A stretch of DNA of 8,311 nucleotides from an uncultured Collinsella sp. (GTDB lineage: Bacteria; Actinomycetota; Coriobacteriia; Coriobacteriales; Coriobacteriaceae), in NCBI GenBank assembly GCA_900765185.1, contig CAAFQT010000024.1:1-8311 (forward strand), read 5' to 3'. Below, piece by piece: positions 1 through 5,337 of the stretch. The notes beneath the pieces were generated by a model that was given only the letters and a program-made list of their open reading frames with translations, made no database searches and was not told where the DNA came from. A program made the position numbers and the translations under genes. How positions within the stretch are numbered: the stretch's first letter is position 1; every line of letters starts with the position of its first letter.

Positions 1-16
1 CTGTCCTCGGGGACAG
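1..16. repeat. Short perfect hairpin at window edge
   Basis: CTGTCC (1-6) pairs perfectly with GGACAG (11-16) around a TCGG loop. CTGTCC occurs again unpaired at 66-71. No T-run follows on either visible side, so it does not look like a canonical terminator. The window edge hides what lies to the left. Confidence 0.4.
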
Positions 17-30
17 CCGCCTTTCCGATG

Positions 31-58
31 GACGCGGGCCCCGTGGGGTCCCCGCGTC
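31..58. repeat. GC-rich hairpin
   Basis: GACGCGGG (31-38) is exactly complementary to CCCGCGTC (51-58). The interior contains CCCC (39-42) and GGGG (45-48), which can extend the stem around a small loop with a two-base bulge. No U-tract follows on either strand. It could be a Rho-type or structural terminator for a gene to the left, or a dispersed intergenic repeat unit. Only the structure itself is seen. Confidence 0.45.
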
Positions 59-107
59 AATACCGCTGTCCAAATTACCGTTTGCCGTCGGCGCGGTCAA
101 GCCGTCA

Positions 108-135
108 CCCATTTTCGCGACTCTACGAAAATGGG
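108..135. repeat. Perfect 10-bp stem-loop downstream of rhuM
   Basis: CCCATTTTCG (108-117) and CGAAAATGGG (126-135) form a perfect 10-bp stem with an 8-base loop, CGACTCTA. It lies 35 bases past the stop codon of the RhuM gene on the minus strand, the right place for a terminator, but no run of T follows on that strand. It may be a U-less terminator, an mRNA-stabilising 3' structure, or a copy of a dispersed palindrome. Confidence 0.45.
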
Positions 136-169
136 GAACAACTGGCGTTTTGATGGGCCTCTGCGTCCG

Positions 170-1177
170 TCACGCCTTGCCGTTCAGGCGCTTCGCCATG
201 CGCTCGAAGTCGTTCTCGTAGGTCTTGTCCTGGAGCTTCTGGAACTCGTGGAAGCGCTCCTTGGCGATCTTGTCCGCCGTCTTCTTGTTGCGGTTGCCGA
301 GGCCCTTGAGCACCTCGCGCCCGCTGAATGTCAGGAAGCCGTCGAGCAGGCGCTCGCAGTCCTCCATGCTCGTCAGGACGTGCTGCTCGGCCCTGTCCTC
401 GAGCGTGTCGAGCAGCATCGTGACGAGGCGGTTCAGCTGCCTGATCTCGTCCTCGGACAGGTAGTTCTTGGCCACGGTGACGTCCGAGGAGTGGATGCGG
501 CCCTCGGGGCCTTCCTTCCACGACGTGAGTCCCATGTTGGGCTTGGACGGGTCGGAGCGTCCCTGGACGATCTCGGCCGCGGTGTGCCCGGTGACGGCGT
601 AGTGCATCTTGTTCTGGACCGCGGCGTAGAAGTTCTTGGCCATGGTCGAGTCCCTGTCGTAGTCGAAGCTGCATTCCTGGAAGATGTCGGTGATCTTGAG
701 CCACACGCGGCGCTCGCTCGCGCGGATGTCGCGGATGCGGGCGAGCAGCTCGTCGAAGTAGTCTTTGCCGAAGGGCCGGCCGTTCTTGAGCATGTCGTCG
801 TTGAGGACGAAGCCCTTGGTGATGTACTCCTTGAGGGTCGCCGTGGCCCATTGGCGGAATCGGGTTGCGCGCATCGAGTTCACTCGGTACCCGACAGCGA
901 TTACCGCATCGAGGTTGTAGTAAGTTTTCGGTCTGCCACCTTTGGAAGAGGTTTTTCCGGAAAAACCGGAAAAACTAGTTGAGCTGGCCTTTTGTAGTTC
1001 CCCGCTGGCGAAAATGTTAATGAGATGTTCGGAAATCGTCGAAACAGAGACATCGAACAGATCGGCCATCGCCCCCTGTGAGACCCAAAGGGTCTCATCC
1101 TTGTAGTAGACCTGGACCGGCACGTTTGCCCCCTCGGACTGGTACAGAATGATCTCGGCCTGAATGGGGTCTTCCAT
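170..1177 (-). CDS. RhuM family protein (Virulence_RhuM)
   Basis: The product is 335 aa, the usual length for the RhuM family (Pfam Virulence_RhuM). Family hallmarks read directly from the translation: an N-terminal WVSQGAMADLF winged-helix-like segment with STISEHLINIF (about residues 31-56), YYNLDAVIAVGYRVNS (86-101), FRQWATATLKEYITKGFVLNDD (107-128), YFDELLARIRDIRASERR (140-157), VQNKMHYAVTGHTAAEI (187-203) and KPNMGLTSW (212-220). The N-terminal segment looks DNA-binding and resembles parts of phage antirepressor-type proteins. The family name comes from a Salmonella pathogenicity island gene; no biochemical activity is established. The ATG at 1177 is chosen because AGAGGAAG lies just upstream and the protein then begins at the usual family position; an in-frame ATG 16 codons further upstream (1225) lacks conserved sequence. 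It stands alone here. Residues 66-76 (SSTSFSGFSGK) are encoded by a repeat/palindrome. Family call is firm; role is unknown. Confidence 0.9.
   Translation of the reverse strand: MEDPIQAEIILYQSEGANVPVQVYYKDETLWVSQGAMADLFDVSVSTISEHLINIFASGELQKASSTSFSGFSGKTSSKGGRPKTYYNLDAVIAVGYRVNSMRATRFRQWATATLKEYITKGFVLNDDMLKNGRPFGKDYFDELLARIRDIRASERRVWLKITDIFQECSFDYDRDSTMAKNFYAAVQNKMHYAVTGHTAAEIVQGRSDPSKPNMGLTSWKEGPEGRIHSSDVTVAKNYLSEDEIRQLNRLVTMLLDTLEDRAEQHVLTSMEDCERLLDGFLTFSGREVLKGLGNRNKKTADKIAKERFHEFQKLQDKTYENDFERMAKRLNGKA
952..974. repeat. Palindrome plus CCGGAAAAA tandem repeat inside rhuM
   Basis: TTTTTCCGGAAAAA (952-965) is a perfect 14-base palindrome, and CCGGAAAAA occurs twice in tandem (957-965 and 966-974). 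On the coding strand this encodes the FSGFSGK part of the RhuM protein. It sits in the linker between the N-terminal DNA-binding-like segment and the YYNLDAVIAVGYRVNS core, a region that varies among family members. A tandem 9-mer in frame adds or removes three codons without a frameshift. Confidence 0.5.
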
Positions 1178-1222
1178 ATCTCTTCCTCTCTGGTCGGTGG
1201 GCCACGCGTTATTCGCCTTCAT

Positions 1223-1239
1223 CATGTGGTAACTACATG
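1223..1239. promoter_or_regulatory. Operator-like palindrome upstream of rhuM
   Basis: CATGTGGTAACTACATG is a 17-base palindrome with seven of eight base pairs matching around a central A. It lies about 46 bases upstream of the rhuM start codon, where a repressor or autoregulatory site would act. Since the product carries an apparent DNA-binding segment, autoregulation is possible but is only an inference. No convincing -35/-10 pair could be assigned next to it. Confidence 0.35.
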
Positions 1240-1279
1240 CCTAAAGAGGATACGCGACCGCGAGGACATAAAAGTGTCT

Positions 1280-1292
1280 ATATCACGGATAT
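1280..1292. promoter_or_regulatory. Second small palindrome upstream of rhuM
   Basis: ATATC (1280-1284) and GATAT (1288-1292) are perfect inverted arms around ACG. It lies about 40 bases further upstream of rhuM than the CATGT/ACATG palindrome, in the AT-rich part of the spacer. It could be part of the promoter region. Being short, it may be chance. Confidence 0.2.
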
Positions 1293-1329
1293 GATGGCGT
1301 TTCTTTTCTAACACTATTTTGATGGCGTT
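1293..1329. repeat. Direct repeat GATGGCGTT, 28-base period
   Basis: GATGGCGTT occurs at 1293-1301 and again at 1321-1329 in the spacer between the FAD oxidoreductase and rhuM. A spacing of 28 bases is not far from three helical turns, which would suit paired binding sites, but two copies of a 9-mer are weak evidence. The second copy also starts a short GGCG/CGCC hairpin (1324-1339) without a T-run. Confidence 0.2.
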
Positions 1330-1393
1330 AAAGTGCGCCGTTGGGCTCAATCATTATCGAGAAGTTGCGTTCTGCTCTAGGTAAGTGCTCGGC

Positions 1394-2920
1394 TTAGTCC
1401 GCTCGATAGTGCGATCCGAGGCTTTCGGTTCGCTTACGCATGGCTTTGACCATTTCGGTCGCCAGCCGAATCTGCGATTGCAGGCGGGCGAGGGCTGCGA
1501 TTTCGCTATCTTGTGCGTCTGCCGTGCTCAGGGCTGAAGACTCGGACTTTAGGTCTTCAAGTTCTTGCGACGCTATGGATAGGCCCGCCTCGGTGCGGTT
1601 GATCATGCAGTGGGTGCTCATCGTGTGCTTGAGAGTGCGTGTCAGGCGCTCGGCGTCTGTTGCGGTGATGCCGCGCTGGGGGAGGGCGATATCCGTCTTC
1701 AAGGGCGTCTCAGGGGCGTCCTGCGCCGCCCGCGCCGCCGATGCGCCTGCGATGCGTCCGAACACGATGCCGTTGGCGCTCGACAGGCCGCCGATGCGGT
1801 CGGCGCCGTGCATGCCGCCTGTCGCCTCGCCACAGGCGAAGAGGCCCTTAACGCCCGTGTACGCGGTCTTATCAATCTTGATGCCTCCGTTTGCGGCGTG
1901 GGCGTACATGGCTACACGCATCTCATCGGTCGGTGCTATGCCGTGCTCGTCTTGCAGCCAGGTGGCAAAGGTCTGCACAAATTCGGGAACATCCTCGCGG
2001 GGGAAGTCGTAATGCAGCGCTAGACCCTCGGTGCCCGCCTGGTCAATGACAAGGTCTATAGCGCGAGAATCCAGGCGCGAAGTAAAGGGACCATATCCGG
2101 AGCGCTGCTCGAGCAGGCTGTCTAGGTTGTCGCCAGCAATATCGACCGGCTGATCGAACTTGACGTAGCGCCAAGTCTTCTCGTTAAAGACAAGGTTGCG
2201 CTTGGGCTCAATGAAGCCGGGCATCATCTGCATGAACTCTATACTAGTGAGCGTTGCGCCATGTGCGCGGGCAATGGCCTGAGAGGAGCTGAGCACATCG
2301 GCAGACGTAAGACTGCGCTCGAACAGCCCGCCCGTGCCGCCGGCGGCAATGACCGTTGCCTTGGCATCGATGGATACGAGGCGTTCGCTCGTGCGGTCAT
2401 AGAGCACGGCTCCGGAGATTCTGTCGTTTGCGCCCTCGATAAGGTCGATAAGCTCATGGCGGGGGAGCAGACGGATGCCAAGTGACTCAATCTGGGCTGT
2501 CAGGGCGTCCTCAAGGGGCTTGCGGGTGAGACCGCGCCACATACGCGTCTTATGGTCAAAGCAGGGGATAAACTGTTTTTGCTGGGCGCTCTCGGCGCTT
2601 TGCGGACGCTGGAGCTCAACACCCAGGTCCTCCTCGAGCCAGTGGATCGCCTGAGGAATGCCGTGGACAAATGTCTGGACGAGCTCGGGGTCGGCGACGC
2701 CGCCACCGACGGCCTGGATGGTGTTGATGAGATCCTGTTCGTCTTCGGCGTCGGCGGGCCCGATAAGGCCGAGGCCCCAGGTTCCCGGGAAAAAGCTCGA
2801 TCCGCTCATAGTTTTGCCGGCGCTTGCCACAGTGACGGTTGCACCCGTGCGTGCCGCTTCGATGGCGGCGCAAAGGCCCGCATTGCCAGATCCAATTACC
2901 AGTACATCAGTCGATTCCAT
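1394..2920 (-). CDS. FAD-dependent oxidoreductase, fumarate reductase/aspartate oxidase superfamily
   Basis: The protein is 508 aa and matches the FAD_binding_2 superfamily. It has an N-terminal Rossmann motif VLVIGSGNAGLCAA (G10, G12, G15), a second nucleotide-contact block AAGGTGGLFERS (192-203), the EFMQMMPG segment (228-235), the C-terminal FAD clamp GLFACGEATGGMHGADRIGG (359-378), a helical C-terminal domain (about 424-500) and the terminal GSHYRAD typical of SdhA/NadB-like proteins. Such enzymes use FAD to oxidise or reduce C4 or alpha,beta-unsaturated acids. Here QFHPT of SdhA/NadB is QMMPG and the HYxxGG block reads HAANGG, so neither NadB nor SdhA can be assigned and the substrate is unknown. 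No signal peptide, haem domain or FMN domain is present, and no iron-sulfur or membrane subunit lies next to it, so it is probably a cytoplasmic, stand-alone enzyme. The ATG at 2920 is chosen over the one 19 codons upstream because AAAGGAA sits at the right distance and the Rossmann motif follows at once. Confidence 0.85.
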   Translation of the reverse strand: MESTDVLVIGSGNAGLCAAIEAARTGATVTVASAGKTMSGSSFFPGTWGLGLIGPADAEDEQDLINTIQAVGGGVADPELVQTFVHGIPQAIHWLEEDLGVELQRPQSAESAQQKQFIPCFDHKTRMWRGLTRKPLEDALTAQIESLGIRLLPRHELIDLIEGANDRISGAVLYDRTSERLVSIDAKATVIAAGGTGGLFERSLTSADVLSSSQAIARAHGATLTSIEFMQMMPGFIEPKRNLVFNEKTWRYVKFDQPVDIAGDNLDSLLEQRSGYGPFTSRLDSRAIDLVIDQAGTEGLALHYDFPREDVPEFVQTFATWLQDEHGIAPTDEMRVAMYAHAANGGIKIDKTAYTGVKGLFACGEATGGMHGADRIGGLSSANGIVFGRIAGASAARAAQDAPETPLKTDIALPQRGITATDAERLTRTLKHTMSTHCMINRTEAGLSIASQELEDLKSESSALSTADAQDSEIAALARLQSQIRLATEMVKAMRKRTESLGSHYRAD

Positions 2921-3104
2921 CGGATTCCTTTCTCGTCCGGCGCATTGTCGCATGGGTGATCGGCAAAGGTATCGCAAAGATTGAATAAATCGGTAAAGGG
3001 CGAATATGGCACGTGGACGTTAGGGCTGCTTGGTGGCTCCATCTCATCACATCTCGTATTTCGCCCCAACTGATATATCGGCATTGGCTACCCTGCGACA
3101 GTGC

Positions 3105-3141
3105 AAACAAAAAGAGCCGCTACCCGGGTGGATAGCGGCTC
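3105..3141 (-). terminator. Rho-independent terminator of the scaffold-GGGtGRT operon
   Basis: On the minus strand GAGCCGCTA (3141-3133) and TAGCGGCTC (3122-3114) form a perfect 9-bp stem with a 10-base loop, followed at once by TTTTTGTTT (3113-3105). It lies 35 bases after the stop codon of the GGGtGRT gene. It separates the operon from the FAD oxidoreductase downstream, which therefore needs its own promoter between about 2921 and 3104. Confidence 0.92.
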
Positions 3142-3176
3142 CTAAGCTCAACTATATGAGCATCGCGCAGGCGCGA

Positions 3177-4181
3177 TTAGGCCTTGAGGGCCTCCTCGAC
3201 GGCGACAGCGCAGGCGACGGTGGCACCGACCATGGGGTTGTTGCCCATGCCGATGAGACCCATCATGTCGACGTGCGCAGGCACGGAGGAAGAACCGGCG
3301 AACTGGGCGTCGGAGTGCATACGGCCCATGGTGTCGGTCATGCCGTAAGAGGCAGGGCCGGCGCCCATGTTGTCCGGGTGCAGGGTACGGCCAGTGCCGC
3401 CACCAGAAGCGACGGAGAAGTACTTCTTGCCAGCCTCGAGGCGCTCCTTCTTGTAGGTGCCAGCGACGGGGTGCTGGAAGCGCGTGGGGTTGGTGGAGTT
3501 ACCGGTGATCGAGATGTCAACGTTCTCGTGCCACATGATGGCAACGCCCTCGCGGACGTCGTCGGAACCGTAGCAGTTAACGGCAGCGCGGGGACCATCG
3601 GAGTAGGGGATCGTCTCGACGCCCTTGAGCTCGCCCGTGTAGTAGTCGAACTGGGTCTTCACGTAGGTGAAGCCGTTGATGCGGGCGATGATCTGAGCAG
3701 CGTCCTTGCCCAGACCGTTGAGGATGACGCGCAGCGGCTTCTTACGAGCCTTGTTGGCGTTCAGAGCCAGGCCGATAGCGCCCTCGGCGGCAGCGAAGGA
3801 CTCGTGACCGGCCAGGAAGGCGAAGCACTCGGTGTCGTCGGAGAGCAGCATAGCGCCCAGGTTGCCGTGGCCCAGACCGACCTTGCGGTCCTCGGCGACG
3901 GAGCCGGGAACGGTGAAGGCCTGGATGCCCTCGCCGATGATGGCGGCAGCCTCAGAAGCGGACTTGGCGCCACGCTTGACAGCGAGAGCGCAACCGAGGG
4001 TGTAGGCCCACTCGGCGTTCTGGAAGGCGATGGACTGGGTGTTGTTGACGATCTCACGCGGGTTGAAGCCCTTGTCGGTGCAGATCTGCAGAGCTTCCTC
4101 GAGGGAGGCGATGCCGTTGTCGGCGAGGCACTTGTTGATCTTGTCAGCGCGGCGCTCGTAACCTTCGAACGTAACAGTCAT
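3177..4181 (-). CDS. GGGtGRT family protein
   Basis: The 334-aa product carries the family's namesake motif GGGTGRT at residues 260-266, followed by a conserved glycine/methionine-rich C-terminus (NMGAGPASYGMTDTMGRMHS, 271-290, then HVDMMGLIGMGNNPMVGATVAC, 303-324). Other conserved-looking blocks are GLGHGNLGAMLLSDDTECFAFLAGHESFAAAEGA (102-135) and KTQFDYYTGELKGVETIPYSDG (175-196). Six cysteines are present (18, 34, 64, 119, 203, 324). There is no signal peptide or membrane segment, so it is presumably cytoplasmic. To my knowledge the family has no demonstrated function. It is co-transcribed with the upstream NifU-like scaffold gene (17 bases between them), suggesting a role in building, storing or using Fe-S clusters; that is inference by association. 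The start at 4181 has AGGGAGG about 8 bases upstream. Third codon positions are almost all G or C, suggesting high expression, and a strong terminator follows. Confidence 0.92.
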   Translation of the reverse strand: MTVTFEGYERRADKINKCLADNGIASLEEALQICTDKGFNPREIVNNTQSIAFQNAEWAYTLGCALAVKRGAKSASEAAAIIGEGIQAFTVPGSVAEDRKVGLGHGNLGAMLLSDDTECFAFLAGHESFAAAEGAIGLALNANKARKKPLRVILNGLGKDAAQIIARINGFTYVKTQFDYYTGELKGVETIPYSDGPRAAVNCYGSDDVREGVAIMWHENVDISITGNSTNPTRFQHPVAGTYKKERLEAGKKYFSVASGGGTGRTLHPDNMGAGPASYGMTDTMGRMHSDAQFAGSSSVPAHVDMMGLIGMGNNPMVGATVACAVAVEEALKA

Positions 4182-4199
4182 AGTTATTTCCCTCCCTTT

Positions 4200-4934
4200 C
4201 TACTCGTGAACCGGGAACACGCTGGCGACGGAGTGAGTCTCCTCGTCGGTGCGCGGGTCGATGTACTTGGCAGCGTTCTCCCACTGACCATAGTGGCCCA
4301 TAGCGCCAGCGATGGCCTCCTCGGGGGTCTTGCCGGCCTTGACGGCGTCGGTGAACTTGCCGAGGTTCAGGAACTCGAATGCGATGATCTCGTTCTTGTC
4401 GTTGAGAGCCATGCGGGTGACGTAGCCCTGAGCGAGCTCGAGGTAACGAGCGCCCTTGGCCTTGGTGCCGAACATGGTGCCGACCTGAGAGCGAAGGCCC
4501 TTGCCGAGGTCGTCGAGGGAGGCGCCCACGGGCAGGCCGCCCTCGGAGAACGCGGTCTGGCTGCGGCCGTAAACGATCTGCAGGAAGATCTCGCGCATAG
4601 CAACGTTGATGGCGTCGCAGACGAGGTCGGTGTTGAGGGCCTCGAGGATGGTCTTACCGGGAAGGATCTCGGAAGCCATGGCGGCAGAGTGGGTCATGCC
4701 CGAGCAGCCGATGGTCTCAACGAGGGCCTCCTCGATGATGCCGTCCTTGACGTTCAGCGTGAGCTTGCAGGCGCCCTGCTGAGGTGCGCACCAACCCACA
4801 CCGTGCGTAAGACCGGAGATGTCGGAAATCTCCTTAGCCTGGACCCACTTGCCCTCCTCGGGGATGGGTGCGGGGCCGTGGTATGCACCCTTGGCAACGG
4901 GGCACATGTTCTCCACTTCCTGTGAGTACTGCAT
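4200..4934 (-). CDS. NifU-like iron-sulfur cluster assembly scaffold protein
   Basis: The 244-aa product contains a NifU_N/IscU-like fold. Candidate cluster or metal ligands are C49 and C56 (GWCAPQQGAC), C77 (IGCSGMTHSAAMASEI) and C106 (LVCDAINVAMREIF); ETIGCSGMTHSA corresponds to the second conserved cysteine block of IscU-type scaffolds. A further cysteine is at position 11 (ENMCPVAKGAY). It is longer than classic IscU (about 130 aa), with extra sequence on both sides, including a C-terminal part (FEFLNLGKFTDAVKAGKTPEEAIAGAMGHYGQWENAAKYID). It is the first gene of an operon with the GGGtGRT gene. It is not SufU, since the SUF locus 1.3 kb away encodes that separately. The ATG at 4934 is chosen because GAGGAGAGG directly precedes it; an upstream in-frame ATG (5018) would add 28 arginine-rich residues with no family similarity. 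Cytoplasmic; client proteins unknown. Confidence 0.88.
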   Translation of the reverse strand: MQYSQEVENMCPVAKGAYHGPAPIPEEGKWVQAKEISDISGLTHGVGWCAPQQGACKLTLNVKDGIIEEALVETIGCSGMTHSAAMASEILPGKTILEALNTDLVCDAINVAMREIFLQIVYGRSQTAFSEGGLPVGASLDDLGKGLRSQVGTMFGTKAKGARYLELAQGYVTRMALNDKNEIIAFEFLNLGKFTDAVKAGKTPEEAIAGAMGHYGQWENAAKYIDPRTDEETHSVASVFPVHE

Positions 4935-5027
4935 GCCTCTCCTCTCTATCGTGTTGGCGTCCCGTCTGGGGGTCGTGGCTGGCGATTGCCGGGCGACCCT
5001 TCGAAAGGGACATGACATGCAGCCCCT

Positions 5028-5033
5028 ATAATA
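5028..5033 (-). promoter_or_regulatory. Candidate -10 box for the scaffold-GGGtGRT operon
   Basis: TATTAT on the minus strand lies about 94 bases upstream of the scaffold gene start, inside GCGGTATTATAGGGG. It is the best -10 candidate in the spacer, but the position 17 bases upstream reads CGAATA, a poor -35. On the plus strand the same site reads TATAAT, also without a good -35. It would give an 85- to 90-base leader containing the CCCTT/AAGGG hairpin. Confidence 0.3.
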
Positions 5034-5092
5034 CCGCGAAATGCACGGAATATTCGGCGAACGGCTCAGTTTTCGTAGCGAGAAGTCCGGAA

Positions 5093-5111
5093 GTTTTAAT
5101 TGAAACGGTTT
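5093..5111. promoter_or_regulatory. AT-rich operator-like palindromes
   Basis: GTTTTAATTGAAAC (5093-5106) is a 14-base palindrome with six of seven pairs matching, and it overlaps AAACGGTTT (5103-5111), a perfect palindrome around a central G. They lie in the divergent spacer, about 60 bases upstream of the candidate -10 box of the Fe-S scaffold operon. A transcription factor site is plausible; I do not recognise the motif as an IscR or Fur site. Confidence 0.25.
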
Positions 5112-5281
5112 AACGCTATGTTCTGTGGTCGTGAACTTCCGTAGAGGGGGTCCGTTTTGGGCAAGCTTTTGGTCAGCTCTTGTAAGCGTTGCAGGGGTTG
5201 ACCTGTTGCAACGGTGCCGTTCGCCGCTCGTTTACTGCCTTTGGCCGCGCGAGTGTATTGTTTTGCGTGAATGTTTTGATG

Positions 5282-5298
5282 GCACGCTTCAATCGTGC
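5282..5298 (+). other. Hairpin upstream of the Y1 transposase gene
   Basis: GCACG (5282-5286) pairs with CGTGC (5294-5298) around CTTCAAT. CACGC (5283-5287) can instead pair with GCGTG (5265-5269), so the two hairpins exclude each other. Y1/HUH enzymes recognise subterminal hairpins, so one could be an end-recognition structure, or they could affect translation of the gene starting 40 bases later. The stems are only 5 bp. Confidence 0.25.
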
Positions 5299-5337
5299 TG
5301 TATTGGATGGCAAGCAGATCCCGGCGAAGGGAGCGCC

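Larger units (their letters stand above)
4935..5337. other. 403-base spacer between divergent genes, no gene seen
   Basis: This spacer separates the minus-strand scaffold gene from the plus-strand Y1 gene. I see no convincing gene in it. It holds a small CCCTT/AAGGG hairpin (4998-5010), a possible minus-strand -10 box (5028-5033), an AT-rich palindromic patch (5093-5111), an 8-bp inverted repeat CGGAAGTT/AACTTCCG (5088-5095 and 5134-5141), a GTTGCA/TGCAAC inverted repeat (5188-5193 and 5207-5212) and two overlapping hairpins just before the Y1 gene (5265-5298). An in-frame ATG at 5125 would extend the Y1 protein by 71 residues, but these show no family similarity. Confidence 0.6.

Noticed and set aside
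131..982. A 283-codon plus-strand open frame and a 242-codon minus-strand frame overlapping rhuM
   Set aside because: Both give skewed compositions (Leu/Val/Glu-rich or Arg/His-rich) and overlap the RhuM frame, which matches its family over the full length.
1324..1339. GGCG/CGCC hairpin as terminator of the FAD oxidoreductase gene
   Set aside because: Only four base pairs in the stem and no T-run on the minus strand; no convincing terminator for this gene was found.
3030..4925. A 631-codon open frame on the plus strand across both the GGGtGRT and scaffold genes
   Set aside because: It is antisense to two confidently identified genes, its product is a low-complexity Val/Gly/Leu/Asp-rich chain with no family match, and strong G/C third-position bias on the minus strand readily creates such stop-free antisense frames.
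4935..5018. Scaffold protein start at 5018 with an arginine-rich leader
   Set aside because: The ATG at 4934 has GAGGAGAGG directly upstream, and the extra 28 residues have no family similarity or signal-peptide character.
5027..5032. Perfect TATAAT on the plus strand as a promoter for the Y1 gene
   Set aside because: No -35-like hexamer lies 16-18 bases upstream (AAAGGG), it would give a leader of about 300 bases, and the same bases can equally be read as TATTAT on the minus strand.
5125..5337. A 71-residue N-terminal extension of the Y1 protein
   Set aside because: The family's first conserved strand begins right after the ATG at 5338, which has a good ribosome binding site; the upstream part shows no conserved motif and overlaps hairpins.
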